Source of the DNA: Megalonaias nervosa
Lineage: Eukaryota; Mollusca; Bivalvia; Unionida; Unionidae
Direction of reading: 5' to 3'
Assembly: GCA_016617855.1 (NCBI GenBank)
Contig: JAECUM010096240.1
Coordinates: forward strand, 1-64,000
Length of the DNA stretch: 64,000 bases
The stretch's first letter is position 1. Each line of letters opens with the position of its first letter. Shown in pieces: positions 22,540-32,649 of this stretch. The translations under genes were made by a program, and so were the position numbers. The notes under the pieces are model-generated. The model saw only the letters and a list, made by a program, of their open reading frames with translations. It had not been told where the DNA came from and did not search any database.

Positions 22540-24500
22540 TCTAGGATCATCCATTAAACGTTTTGCAGCTTCAGCAGCTTCTGAATCTGTTGGACTTGAT
22601 AGTGGGGCTGTGTATGTATTGTTGTAATCCACAAAGTCAACTGATTGCTGCAATGATGGTTGCTGTAACCATCCATTGTTGCTTTCTGTGATGGTGTTGT
22701 TTTCTTCTCAAAAGCTGACCTACAGTATTAACTCCATGTACTCTTTCTTGGGTAACGATAATTGTGCAAGTCCATGTGCTGCAGTCAAACTGTCTTATAT
22801 GGCACCACTTGCCTGCTTGATGGGGTGTTCAGGATAAACATGGCCAAAATCTGTGGGTATGTTTTCTACTATAAATCCATACCTGGTCCACAGTTTCTAA
22901 TCTACATCAATCTTGCAATCCTTGTAAGGTCTTGAAACATTTTTGGAAATATTCTTGGTTGGCTGGAGCTTTGCCTTTTCTCATTTCAGTTTAGCTAGAA
23001 CATCACTTGCCTGTAAGTGTAGAAAGTCATACATCCTTGTTTCAGTTGCTGCTTTCTCATTAGTCAGGAAATACCATAGCTTCTTGTTGCTGCTCACAAT
23101 CCAACTTAGATTAGAATATATTTCTAATGCTTGATGTTAATGGGTACATTATTCATGGCCATGATGTCTTTCTGTTTATCAGTCATTTTAGGGTCTGAGA
23201 TTGTTGTTACGTATATGTAATTAAACTGCTTGTGTGTTAGTTTTAAAATTCTTTTTTATTTTATTTTTGTTTCATTACATTTTATTGTAATGATTATTGA
23301 AAGGATTCAGAATTCTTTTTCAGTAATTCGATATTTTCTTTTAGCAGATGTTGTTTACATGAGAATTATTTTTAGTTAACCTAGTTCGTCTTGGGCTGGC
23401 AAGAACATAAACAGGCAGTTAAAATGATTGGTCAGTATCAGGGCCATACTTTGATTGCGTGATCACCATGTGTAAACAATGCTTTTTTGTTATTGGTTCT
23501 TAAGTGGGGCTACACTGGTGTACGTGATGGATTTCTTGTAGTAAGAGACCACATGACCCATCTCGCGAGACTTGAAATGATGTTTTTGGGGTTTAAATAC
23601 ACTTTCTTAATATTCTTCTGGCAGAGTCGTTTTAACATCTTGAAGGAACAAGGTGTTTCTTTTTATTTGTTGCCAGATTGTTTGTTTTTCATCTGATTTT
23701 TGGATTTAATAATTTATTCTCCTGGAAACTCAACAAGTTGACTTTCTTATAAAAAATTTTGAAAGATATTCATGGAAATTTATTCTGGAATTATTCTGAA
23801 ACAAAAACTGTGATTCAATTGAGGAATTGTTGATATTCGTATATTGGACCACATCTGACGTCATCGCCTTCCATATTTGTGTCGTCCAGATTCGAACTTG
23901 GATTCTAATAGAACTATTTAGTGATAGGACTTGTGTTTTTCATTCTTAGGATTAAATTTTGGATTATATTCACAAACCGTAAGTCCTATTTACCAATTTT
24001 TACATTGTTTTCTAGGGAAATAAATTATTTTGTTAAAATATACAAAGCTTGTTGGACTTCACTCTTTTCTTCTGTTACATTTGTATGAGCCTACATGTAA
24101 TATTGTGAACTCACTGACATGCATTACCAGCTTTCCATGCCCATTGTTGAAAGGAAAATCTTGGCTTTCCATAGTGGCATCTCCACAAAGATCCTTTACT
24201 AGTTTTATTGCCTCCACCCAGCAGGTCTTGCCAGAGTTGGGTGCTCCTTCAAAATAACAGCAATTCTTCTTGGCTACTTTGCATTGAAGCATCAAATACA
24301 CATTGCAGAGAAGCTCACTTGGATCAATTCCTTGTTCTTCACGTTCTTGTTCTTTGCACCAATTATAAAACAGTCCTGGTACTTTCTACACTCAGTCTCT
24401 TTAAGTTTATAGAGCTGTGCTTGATGTCCAGATAGATGTTCAGCCATTTCACTCCCCATTCCTGATTGTCATTATACTCAGGTTCTCTGGGAGAATTTTA
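22540..24500 (-). pseudogene. Endogenous parvovirus NS1-like helicase fragment, split by a solo LTR
   Basis: On the minus strand, 24480-24102 reads toward an SF3-type helicase: an upstream helical region, then Walker A as GAPNSGKT, then an FPFNN segment and a hydrophobic strand ending in an acidic residue (Walker B region). The LTR at 23205-24101 interrupts it. The frame resumes at 23199 with an 'INIKH' element and a later SSNK sensor-1-like motif and a TNEKAA..TRMY segment, as in parvoviral NS1 C-terminal helicase parts. Stops and shifts are numerous, so it is a dead viral remnant. The stretch 22540-22900 continues coding-like but is not identified. In living parvoviruses NS1 is the replication initiator; nothing here is functional. 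Some other SF3 helicase source cannot be excluded. Confidence 0.72.
23205..24101 (-). mobile_element. Solo LTR, family B, copy 1
   Basis: Begins TGTTACGTATATGTAATTAA and ends near gagcctacatgtaat. It is the reverse complement of the family at 33210-34088 and 55258-56205. The flanks ATTGT (23200-23204 and 24102-24106) form a 5-bp target duplication. It interrupts the NS1-like frame. Transcription direction of the family is unknown, so the strand shows relative orientation only. A 69-codon frame inside is not a gene. Confidence 0.88.
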
Positions 24501-24504
24501 GAAA

Positions 24505-25310
24505 TGTTTATTTTATGGGTGGAAGTTAATGTTTTAACATTCTCACAATTAGCTTCATAAGTAATGCATGAAATTCCTTGAATACATTATTCCTATTACA
24601 TATAAACAAGTAAATTCAAACAAATTCATATCAAGGAAATATTGTATGCCATACAAATAGAACACATGAGTCATATAACTTTAAGACATTGAATGCAAAC
24701 AATTAACTTCCATTCAAGGAAAATTGAAGTATGAATTTAAAACAAATTCAAACAAATAATTACAAATTATATCAAAGAATAAATTTGTATGTAATTGAGA
24801 CAGTACTTGCATTTCCTGTGCAGCCAAATCTCTTTGTACCTTTAAGGTTTCATTTCCTTAACTTCCAGATACCCATCCCTTGGACAGTTCATAAGGAGAA
24901 ATACTTGTTATTTCCTGGAGTAACTTCTTGGCTTCCAGCAGGAACGTAGACTGATTAATTCTGCAAAGGAAATTACTTAAAACATTGAATTTTGTCAGGG
25001 AAACACACACCCCTCATTTAGCTTAGCAGTCAGGATTAACTTTATCTAACGGCCAGAATTTTAACATGCATATTGAAGTTAGAATAATTCTGTCTATTTT
25101 GCCTTTGTTAATAGCTATTTTTGGGAAAACACTCATTTATGACACTTATTTCTAAATGGTACAAAGCATCTCTGGATTGTCTCCGCATTGACATTTCCCT
25201 CTCCTTAACCCCTCAGTTCACTTTGCCTCTCCATATGTCTGACAGTTATCCCAGCAGATTCTAATAAAAAATCAATCATGCCCAAAATATTGAGGTCAAA
25301 CCATCATAGG
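24505..25310. mobile_element. Diverged LTR related to family A
   Basis: The order of short landmarks follows LTR A: 'gcatgaaatt', an A-rich aaca/caaattcaaa stretch, 'ttccagatacccatcccttgga', 'gtagactgatt', 'cccctcatttagc', 'gtctgacagtt'. Identity is much lower than between the copies at 3900 and 34890, so it is an older or different subfamily. The ends are not defined. Confidence 0.45.
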
Positions 25311-25591
25311 GTAATGATTTATTGTGGGCCTAGCCTATGCATCAAAGTTAATTGGTACACGTTATGCTGACCTTGACAAGATTTGCTTAATGATGTTTTG
25401 CCATCTTTCAAGATTCACTCTGTTACACCCTATACATTCTAAGTTTAATCATGACATATTAAATTATATGTTAGCTTTGAAATTGCTGTTTTTTGAAGAT
25501 CATGTAGTTTGATCAAAGTTATGGAATTTGTTGAAGGTTTGAGGAGTATAGCCTTCTTGGTTTAGTCATCACAGTATAATCTCTTTTACAG

Positions 25592-25683
25592 GTGATGATA
25601 ATGATAGTGTAATATCAACTATTGCCTCTACAACCATTTCCTCTGCCATTCTTAGTCATGGGAACAGCACTGATTCCAGTGGG
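25592..25683 (+). CDS. TRAF7: TRAF7 exon 3
   Basis: The acceptor ctcttttacag ends at 25591 and the donor gtaagt starts at 25684. The exon has 92 bp. The first two bases complete the glycine codon from exon 2, and 30 codons follow, starting DDNDSVISTIASTTISSA and rich in Ser, Thr, Asp and Ile, ending in phase 0. The 'DSVIS' start followed by a serine-rich stretch matches the low-complexity serine-rich segment between the N-terminal ETTFG motif and the acidic stretch before the RING in TRAF7. Probably disordered. Confidence 0.82.
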
Positions 25684-25945
25684 GTAAGTCTAAATATTAC
25701 TCTTTAGTGACCCTGCCTCATTAAAATTATAACATATAGAGATTTGTTATATAAGGTACAGTTGACCTTACACAACATAATAGATTGCTTCGGCTACTCA
25801 TTACATGGTATGATGATCTGTTAACATCCAACAAATATTCAAAATCTGGCACAGAAGTATGTTTCAGTTTCAGTGATAGGTTTATAAAAAAAAGCAATTC
25901 ATATTCTTTAAAACTGTAAAATTACCAAGTTGTTAAGTTATACAG
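25684..25945. other. Intron 3, 5' end, nothing recognised
   Basis: No repeat or exon identified in these 260 bases. Confidence 0.35.
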
Positions 25946-26570
25946 TAAAAACTGTTATGAGCGACCTCTGCTATGAGCAACCACCTGTCATTTCTGACCA
26001 CAATCGTAATGCACGGATCGATTTTATTATATAAACGCTTTGTCATGAGTGACCACCTGCTGAACGCAACCAGCAACCACGATGTCTTGGCAAAATATGT
26101 ATTTCAACACTGCTATGAACGACCACATTGCAAAAACGAGGATAAACTCCACCGACCTTTATTTAATCCCTGTAACAATGACTGCTCATACCGTTCTAAA
26201 AAAAAAAGTAGGCTGGCTACTGATATCTGAAATTTTGCAGGTATGCTTATTGTGTTTTATAGTTTCTGTTGTAAACCAGACTAAAGTATATGTAGATTAT
26301 TCCCTAGTCTGGTTCCCTGCTTTGTATGCTTCCTGCATTGTTCACCGCTATTCGTATAAGGGAGAGCAACGCAGGGAGCATATGAAGCAGGGAACCAGAC
26401 TAATGATTCCCATACTTAGCCTGCTTCCCAGCTTTATCATAGATCATATTTATGAGTAGGACCAGCATCCCTATGAATGACCATATCACGAGAACATAGA
26501 CACCACTGACCTATATGTAATCCATTGTTACAATGACCACTTGATTAGTAATGATTGTTCTGATAAAAAA
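25946..26570. repeat. Repeat with 'ctgttatgagcgacc' terminal motif
   Basis: The stretch 'cagtaaaaactgttatgagc' and several internal 'tatgarcgaccac' motifs recur here and at 27528-27620. The end sequence cagtaaaa..ctgttatga resembles termini of pogo/Tigger-like DNA elements, but no transposase is seen. The frames at 25973-26230 and 26082-26459 cross the repeat and a hairpin and are not genes. Confidence 0.5.
26305..26402. mobile_element. 98-bp foldback (hairpin) element
   Basis: Arms of about 32 bp, tagtctggttccctgct... at 26305 and its near-perfect complement ending ...aaccagacta at 26402, enclose about 34 bp. The transcript or single strand would form a long stem. It resembles a minimal MITE. 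Confidence 0.8.
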
Positions 26571-27527
26571 ACAAACATAAAAGGAATAATAAATAAAAAT
26601 AAAAAATGACTGTGGCTACCAGTGATCAATGCTACAGTCCGTAAACCAGGCTAATGTACATGTCACAAATTGCCATTGTAGTGCCGAAATTGATGTAGTG
26701 GTCACGTATATTGTTTGTCTTTAGAGTTAATCCGTATTGCCTGGGGGTGAATAAAGTCATTATCAATTAAACCAGGAAGAGAGAATTGTTTGTGGGATTT
26801 GATTAATAGTGTTCAAGACTTGTGATGTTTGTTTTTTTTTCCCCCAGATGTTAAGTGATTACATCCCAATCACAAAGCTGTCGTCTATTCAAGTTGGTGT
26901 GACCGGGTTACACACTTTTTTTTATAGAATTAATCCCTGTATGTCTTCTTTGAATGAAGCCATTGACTTTTGTCTCTGAGGAATGGTTCTGTTTCTGGAT
27001 GAGATAATTGTTTCTTTTTATTTCATTAATTGTTAGATATGCAATGCACATGTTTAGATTATTCATATTCTCCAAAAGCCCAGTCAAAACCGTCTTTACA
27101 GTCGATATTACAACTGAGAACTAATAATGTTAACACCTAAAACCTTAACACCTAGAACCTTAATAACAATGGATGAACCTCCAACTAAAAACAGATAGAG
27201 AAAATAATTATTGTAACTGAAAGAAGTGAAAAAGAGCAGACCACTCATAAAAAAGTGGTTTAAATGTTGGTAAAACAAATTCAGGTTGTTACAAAGAAAA
27301 AGGAGTAAATCAGAAATGATTTCAATTGCTAAAGTATGTGATCCTCAAATGTAAATGTGATTTCATATTTAATCATAGAAGTATATTTTTATTGCAATAT
27401 AATTTTGTTTTTAGATGAATGCATACAATATTTTAGCAAGAACTGTTAATAAAAAATAGAATATATGTACAGTGATTGTTGTTATTTTTCTTTAAATTGT
27501 TCTGAAACTGGACCTTGGAAATGTCTT
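26571..27527. other. Intron 3, unannotated
   Basis: AT-rich sequence. An acceptor-like run (ttttttttcccccag) at 26831-26847 is followed by 15 open codons but a poor donor, so no exon is called. Confidence 0.35.
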
Positions 27528-27622
27528 TTTGTACAAACCTGCTATGAGAGACCACCTATCTTGAGAGACCGCTTTTTTTTGGCAGAAGGGGCGGTCTTTC
27601 ATAACAGGTTTTACTATACTGC
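27528..27622. mobile_element. Short palindromic MITE-like element
   Basis: The left end 'gtacaaacctgctatgagagaccac' (shortened here) is mirrored by 'ggcggtctttcataacagg' plus 'ttttactatactg' on the right, so the 95 bp fold back on themselves. Its termini share the 'ctgttatgaragacc' motif with the repeat at 25946. Confidence 0.6.
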
Positions 27623-27809
27623 AGTAAACAATATTTATATTTGTATTTCAAGTTCATTATAACCTGTGTGCGTTATTTCAGTAAATCATTAAAGTCAGTT
27701 TTAAAGTGGCTTGAGTACATATTTTTGTAAAAGGAATTGATTTCAGAACATGATATTGTATTTAGCGTACAGTCACATCTTTATTAAATTTAACTGACTT
27801 TTGTAAAAG

Positions 27810-28114
27810 CAATCTGATTAAAATCAGATCTCCACTGTCCTAGGCGAAGATCATACTGAGACTGCTTTGGGGTCATGTTCTGGTGACCTATGTTATTGTC
27901 ATAATTGCTAATTTTATCAGCCGGTCAGATGAAGTCTTATGTCTGTGTTTGGAAGACTGAGCAGTTTGGCTGAAGCACATCAATGTGTTCCAAATGATTT
28001 GATTCACTTTCACATTCCTGAAAGCTGCATTTCCATTGGCTAATTCAAAGGTCACCAGAACATTACCACTAAGCAGTCACTGTCAGATCTGATTGTAATC
28101 TTGTAATCAGATTG
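27810..28114. mobile_element. MITE with about 75-bp imperfect terminal inverted repeats
   Basis: The left end caatctgattaaaatcagat and the right end ...taatcttgtaatcagattg are inverted. Further in, ggtcatgttctggtgacct mirrors aggtcaccagaacattacc. The length of 305 bp and the absence of any ORF fit a non-autonomous DNA transposon. No clear target duplication was seen. Confidence 0.7.
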
Positions 28115-30884
28115 TTTAGGCTGCTTTATATAGTTAACTCATAAATAGTTATTGTATAGAAGTATACTGTTGTACATGATATAATTTTAAGGTTCTTCTC
28201 TCTTTATGAGATGGAATTTTGATCAGTGATGCTTAATATATTGGAAGATGAATATCTGAAACCATTCTTTCTGTATTTCTTTATAATTAATTAAAATTTT
28301 CACTGCCTGTGCCACCATTAACCCAGAGACTGCAAAAAACAAAGGGTCAAGCATCCAAAAAGATCAAGATGATGCATGGGGAGGGGGCAAACCAGCAGAA
28401 AAACATGCAGTTTAAAACTTTAAAGTTACGAAATCTCAGGTGCACTGCTTCCTGTAGAAGAAAAAAAAATACAAACAAAAAGTCAGAGGTTAGGGGTTCT
28501 CCTTATATTCTTGACACATTCATTTTTGCAGAATATTTTCAGATTTTTATTTTCTTCACATTATTGGCAGGTCATTCCATAATACGTTTGTGCAAGGAAA
28601 GATGGTAATTGCTATCAGTTGTGTCCATATTCAACTATCGTTTGGACAACCACAAGCCTTATTCATCCAAGTTTCATCTGGATTTTGGAAAAGGAATAAA
28701 TCTTAGTCCTTCAGTTAGATGATCTGGATATCATTTGTCAGAATTTCAAGGCCCCTACTGACACATTTTCACCATTATCAATTTGAAAAGCTGATAAACC
28801 ATTGCAAATTAGTAAACATTTTGATAACCAATTTATTATTGTCACCATCTGCTTCTCAGAGGAAAATGGAGGATGTAATCAATGCCAGTAGGTGTGTCAA
28901 ATTTATGAGCACTGATTAGTTAATGGATTCTTTTCAACAGAAATGCGAGGAATAGAAGTCATATATCTTTGTGCTTTGAGTCACTAACTGTTAGCTAGTT
29001 AGTTTCCTGAACCTAATTATCATAGTTCTCCTTTGAATACATTCCCGAATCACATTACGTTAGTGATATTAGCCTGCTACCTTGTGAGTCCAACCCTACT
29101 AAAAGACAAAAATTGTCTTTCCCTGTCCATATCATTACACAAAGGGCAATAACTCTAGCACATTACTTCCACTTGGCATGGTGTCACTAGTTTTTAACTT
29201 TGCTGTTGTACAGACCACACATCATACAGTTCATCCTTTGACAATCCAGCTGTTTTTGTGTTCCTTTGGGCCCATCCAACGTTCATTTTGGATTTTATGT
29301 GCAGATTCATTGATCTACTGCAGGTAGTATTCATTGTTTTACAATTTCAGCAAATTACTGAGTGTTTTTAGGACTTCATATTTTAAGACCACTATCCCAC
29401 CATGCTATTATTGACCTTACACAAGGTCATTATGAGTTAGCATACCTTTGATGTCTGTTACGGAGCTCTTCTTAGCGAAATTCTAAAGTGCTGCTTGATA
29501 TTTATCCTTGGTTTATTCATTTTTCATGTTATGTTGATAAAATTATGGTTTAATTATTAACTATGCATTGTGCATAAGTTCATAACAGGGTCATAGGTTT
29601 CTGATACAACACTTTCACTGCTCTGCTAGTTACGACAGTGTTTTACAACTTATTAATTTTAACACATTGCTAGTTTTTGTTTAATTTGTGTTTTTGTGTT
29701 GTTCATCTGAATGTCATTTTAAATGATTTACATGATACTTCAGAGCATGGAAGTCTACCATGACTGTTGTTCTGTTTATACTGTGTATTCACCATTTCAG
29801 ATATGCAGCATCTATAATACGTAATCAGTGGAAGTCCGAGCTTCTGTTTTAGCTAATTAGCCATATACTGATTTGCCAATTTATGCTAGTAGCTAGTTAG
29901 TCACATACTAATCTGCTAATCCAAGCTTTGTTTTCTCTTCTTGTATCATTTCAAGAGAAATGTTTCCTATACGCATGAAATGCATGTTCAGAGCAATCAT
30001 CATTTCAGCATCAAAGGCAAGGAAGGATGGAATGAATCAAGGAAGACAACCTTCTGACCATGGTCGTCAATACTGATTCATTTGGGAGGATTCCCCAATT
30101 TTAGGCAGCCCACAAGTCGTAAGTTCCCCCACATGTTCTTCCGGGCCTGTAAGTCAGGGTGGATGAGGTTCATGCCAACTCTTAATACTGCCATACCTTT
30201 ACCAACCATACAGACATTGCCTACCATCCAGCTTTCACTGGCAGTCCAGCGATCCCACCATGGGGACCTTTTCATTGAGATGGTCCAACCAGATAGTTCA
30301 TACAGGGATCTTAGTGATCGATCCATCTGTCTAGCCAGGCTGTCGGCATCTTATCATTACTATACCAGAGATTTCAGTGAGAAATCTGTGCTTTCAGCCA
30401 GGCCTTTGGTGCGGCCAGTACCGGTGATTGCTGGACTGTCCTATATACCACCAGTATCCTGGCTGACCACATGTCATTTACACCGGATCTATTGGATCTA
30501 GTTCCAAAAATGGGGACCTTTTTGTCAGATCAGTCCAGTGAACTATGATTTACGAGAATCATAGTGACAGAATTGTCCATTCAACCATACTGTCTGCGAC
30601 ATTCCCTTTCATTGATGGATGTAGCTGTTCATATGTATGCTTGTTTGTTTTATAGGGTGGACAAATCTGCTCCATGCCTGTCAGAGCTGGTTAGGGATGT
30701 TGTTGCAGACACTCGGCAATAACCACGCTTGGGACATGATGGCCAGGATTGCTAGGGTCAGTGATGATTGCTGCTCACCATATCACAGCCAATACTTTGA
30801 TGTGTCAGCCAATCTACTCTTGATATGATGTGTTTGCATGTGTGCAATCCACATCTCTCCAACTTTATCATACCCTCCCTTTCC
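28115..30884. other. Intron 3, unannotated; right part may be 5' region of the DIRS-like element
   Basis: No exon with good splice sites is seen. A loose duplication of 'tagctagttagtcacatacta' type sequence lies near 29840-29930. From about 30000 the + strand becomes less AT-rich and has several frames (30082-30501, 30637-30828) without recognisable motifs. Their position upstream of the reverse transcriptase suggests a decayed 5' part of the same retrotransposon, but this is not shown. Confidence 0.35.
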
Positions 30885-30994
30885 AGATGGTGCATATTTT
30901 TCACATCCCTATCCAGCCTGTGTCATGAACATTTTCTCCATGTTTTGCTTACCAGGACATAGTTTATCAGTTCACTGTTCTTCCTTTTAGCCTC

Positions 30995-31317
30995 TCAGCT
31001 CCAGTGGCCTAGTGATTAGAGTGTCCACCTCGGATGCAGGAGGTCGTGGGTTCGATCCCTAGCCAAGTAATACCAAAGACTTATAAAAATGGAACTAACA
31101 GCTGCCTCGCTTGGCGTTCAGCATTAAGAGGTTAGTGTTAGGACTGGTCAGCCTGGTGTCAGGATAATGTGACTGGGTGGGACATCATTCTACATGTCTG
31201 CAGCATGATGCCCCAGTGCTAGACATCACTATAAACTGCCACACTGCAGACATCATAGCGATATGACTGAAAAATCATTAAAGCTACGTTAAAAAATCCA
31301 AATCATACTCATACACC
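30995..31317 (+). mobile_element. SINE family A, copy 3, inside the DIRS-like RT
   Basis: Full family A structure: head with box B-like gtgggttcgatccc, body, and tail ending aaatccaaatcatactcatacacc. A 9-bp target duplication, tttagcctc, lies at 30986-30994 and 31318-31326. Removing the SINE and one copy of the repeat restores the RT frame, which proves the order of events. Confidence 0.92.
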
Positions 31318-32649
31318 TTTAGCCTCAACATTAGCCCCTTGGCTTTTACTCAGATTATGGATTGCATCGGCTTCCTGTTCCAGTTGATATCTACAGTGAT
31401 GGCAGCATACCTGGACATCCTACAGAAACGTAGGGTTAGTTATATCCTATTCCAAGGCAGGAACAATTTTCTTTCTGTTCTAGATCATCTAGGCTTTTTA
31501 TTGAACTGGGAAAAATCAGACCTTTGTCCATCCCAGAACTTTGCCCATCTGGGTATAGAGTTCTTAACCAACTGGAATCTGGTGTGACTTCCTTGTGTTC
31601 ACATTACCAGAATTGTCAAGCTTGTCGAGTCTGTTTCCAACAAGACTTGGATTTCAGTGAGAGAGTTCTTGCAATATCTCGGTTTATTCAATGCAGCACC
31701 AGACTTGATCCTGGTTGGCTGTTGTTTTTTTTTATGTTGACCTTGCCAGCACAGTGGCGCTCCTTTTCAGATCCCATTGATCAAACTGTCTTGATCATGC
31801 CTGAGATTTGATCATTCCTGCATTATTGGGGCAACACAGGTCACCTGTCCATGTGAATCCCACTGGAGAAGCCCCAAGCGGAAATAATGGTAGGTGCTAA
31901 CACAAGTGCTCACCATGGGGGTGCCCACCTGTTGTTGACCTTTACTTCAGTCAGCAACACATGGGAGCCAGGGGAACAGCCCCTACACATCAACACTCTG
32001 GAAATGAAGGTTGTCATCAATGCCTTTCACTTCTGAAAATATCAACTCTGAGGCGAAAACGGTCCTCATTAGGTCCAGCAACTCAGTGGTGATGACGTAT
32101 CTCTCAAATATCTGACCTGTGTATTCTGATTTGGCAGTTTCTACATTGGTACAACAGTCTCCATATCAACATACAAATCAGACACATTCCTAGCAGACTC
32201 TGTGTCTTAGCCAAGACTCAATCCAGAAGTGGTCAAGTCCTTTACACGGAATGGTCTCTCCATTAATCGGTCTTCACTCGGTATTACATACTTTGGGGGC
32301 ATCTGATAATTGACCTCAGGGCGACGATGTGGAATCACAATCTATCCACCTTTGTCTCCAGTTCCAGACCCGAAAGCTTGGGCTGTGGATACACACTCAA
32401 TCATTTGGGAGGGGTCGTGGGCATTTGCCTCCCCTCTCATGGTTTTGAATCTGGAAGTAATCCAGAAGTTACAGGATCAGAATGGCAAGATGATTCTGAT
32501 AGTCCCTCTCAGATGGGAGAAGTCCTGAGTCACCAATCTACCTGTTCTAGTGATAGATTTGCCCAGGAAGATTCTGTCCACCCTGAATCTTCTCCAGAAT
32601 TCACTGTCATGGGTTGTCTTTCCCTGCCCAAACCATCTTCTACATGTTC

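Noticed and set aside
26848..26892. Possible extra TRAF7 cassette exon after a strong polypyrimidine tract and AG
   Set aside because: The frame is open for 15 codons and phase-compatible, but the donor (caa|gttggt) is poor and the peptide matches nothing in TRAF7.
28309..28608. 99-codon + strand ORF
   Set aside because: Low-complexity lysine-rich start, no motif, no splice context; taken as chance.
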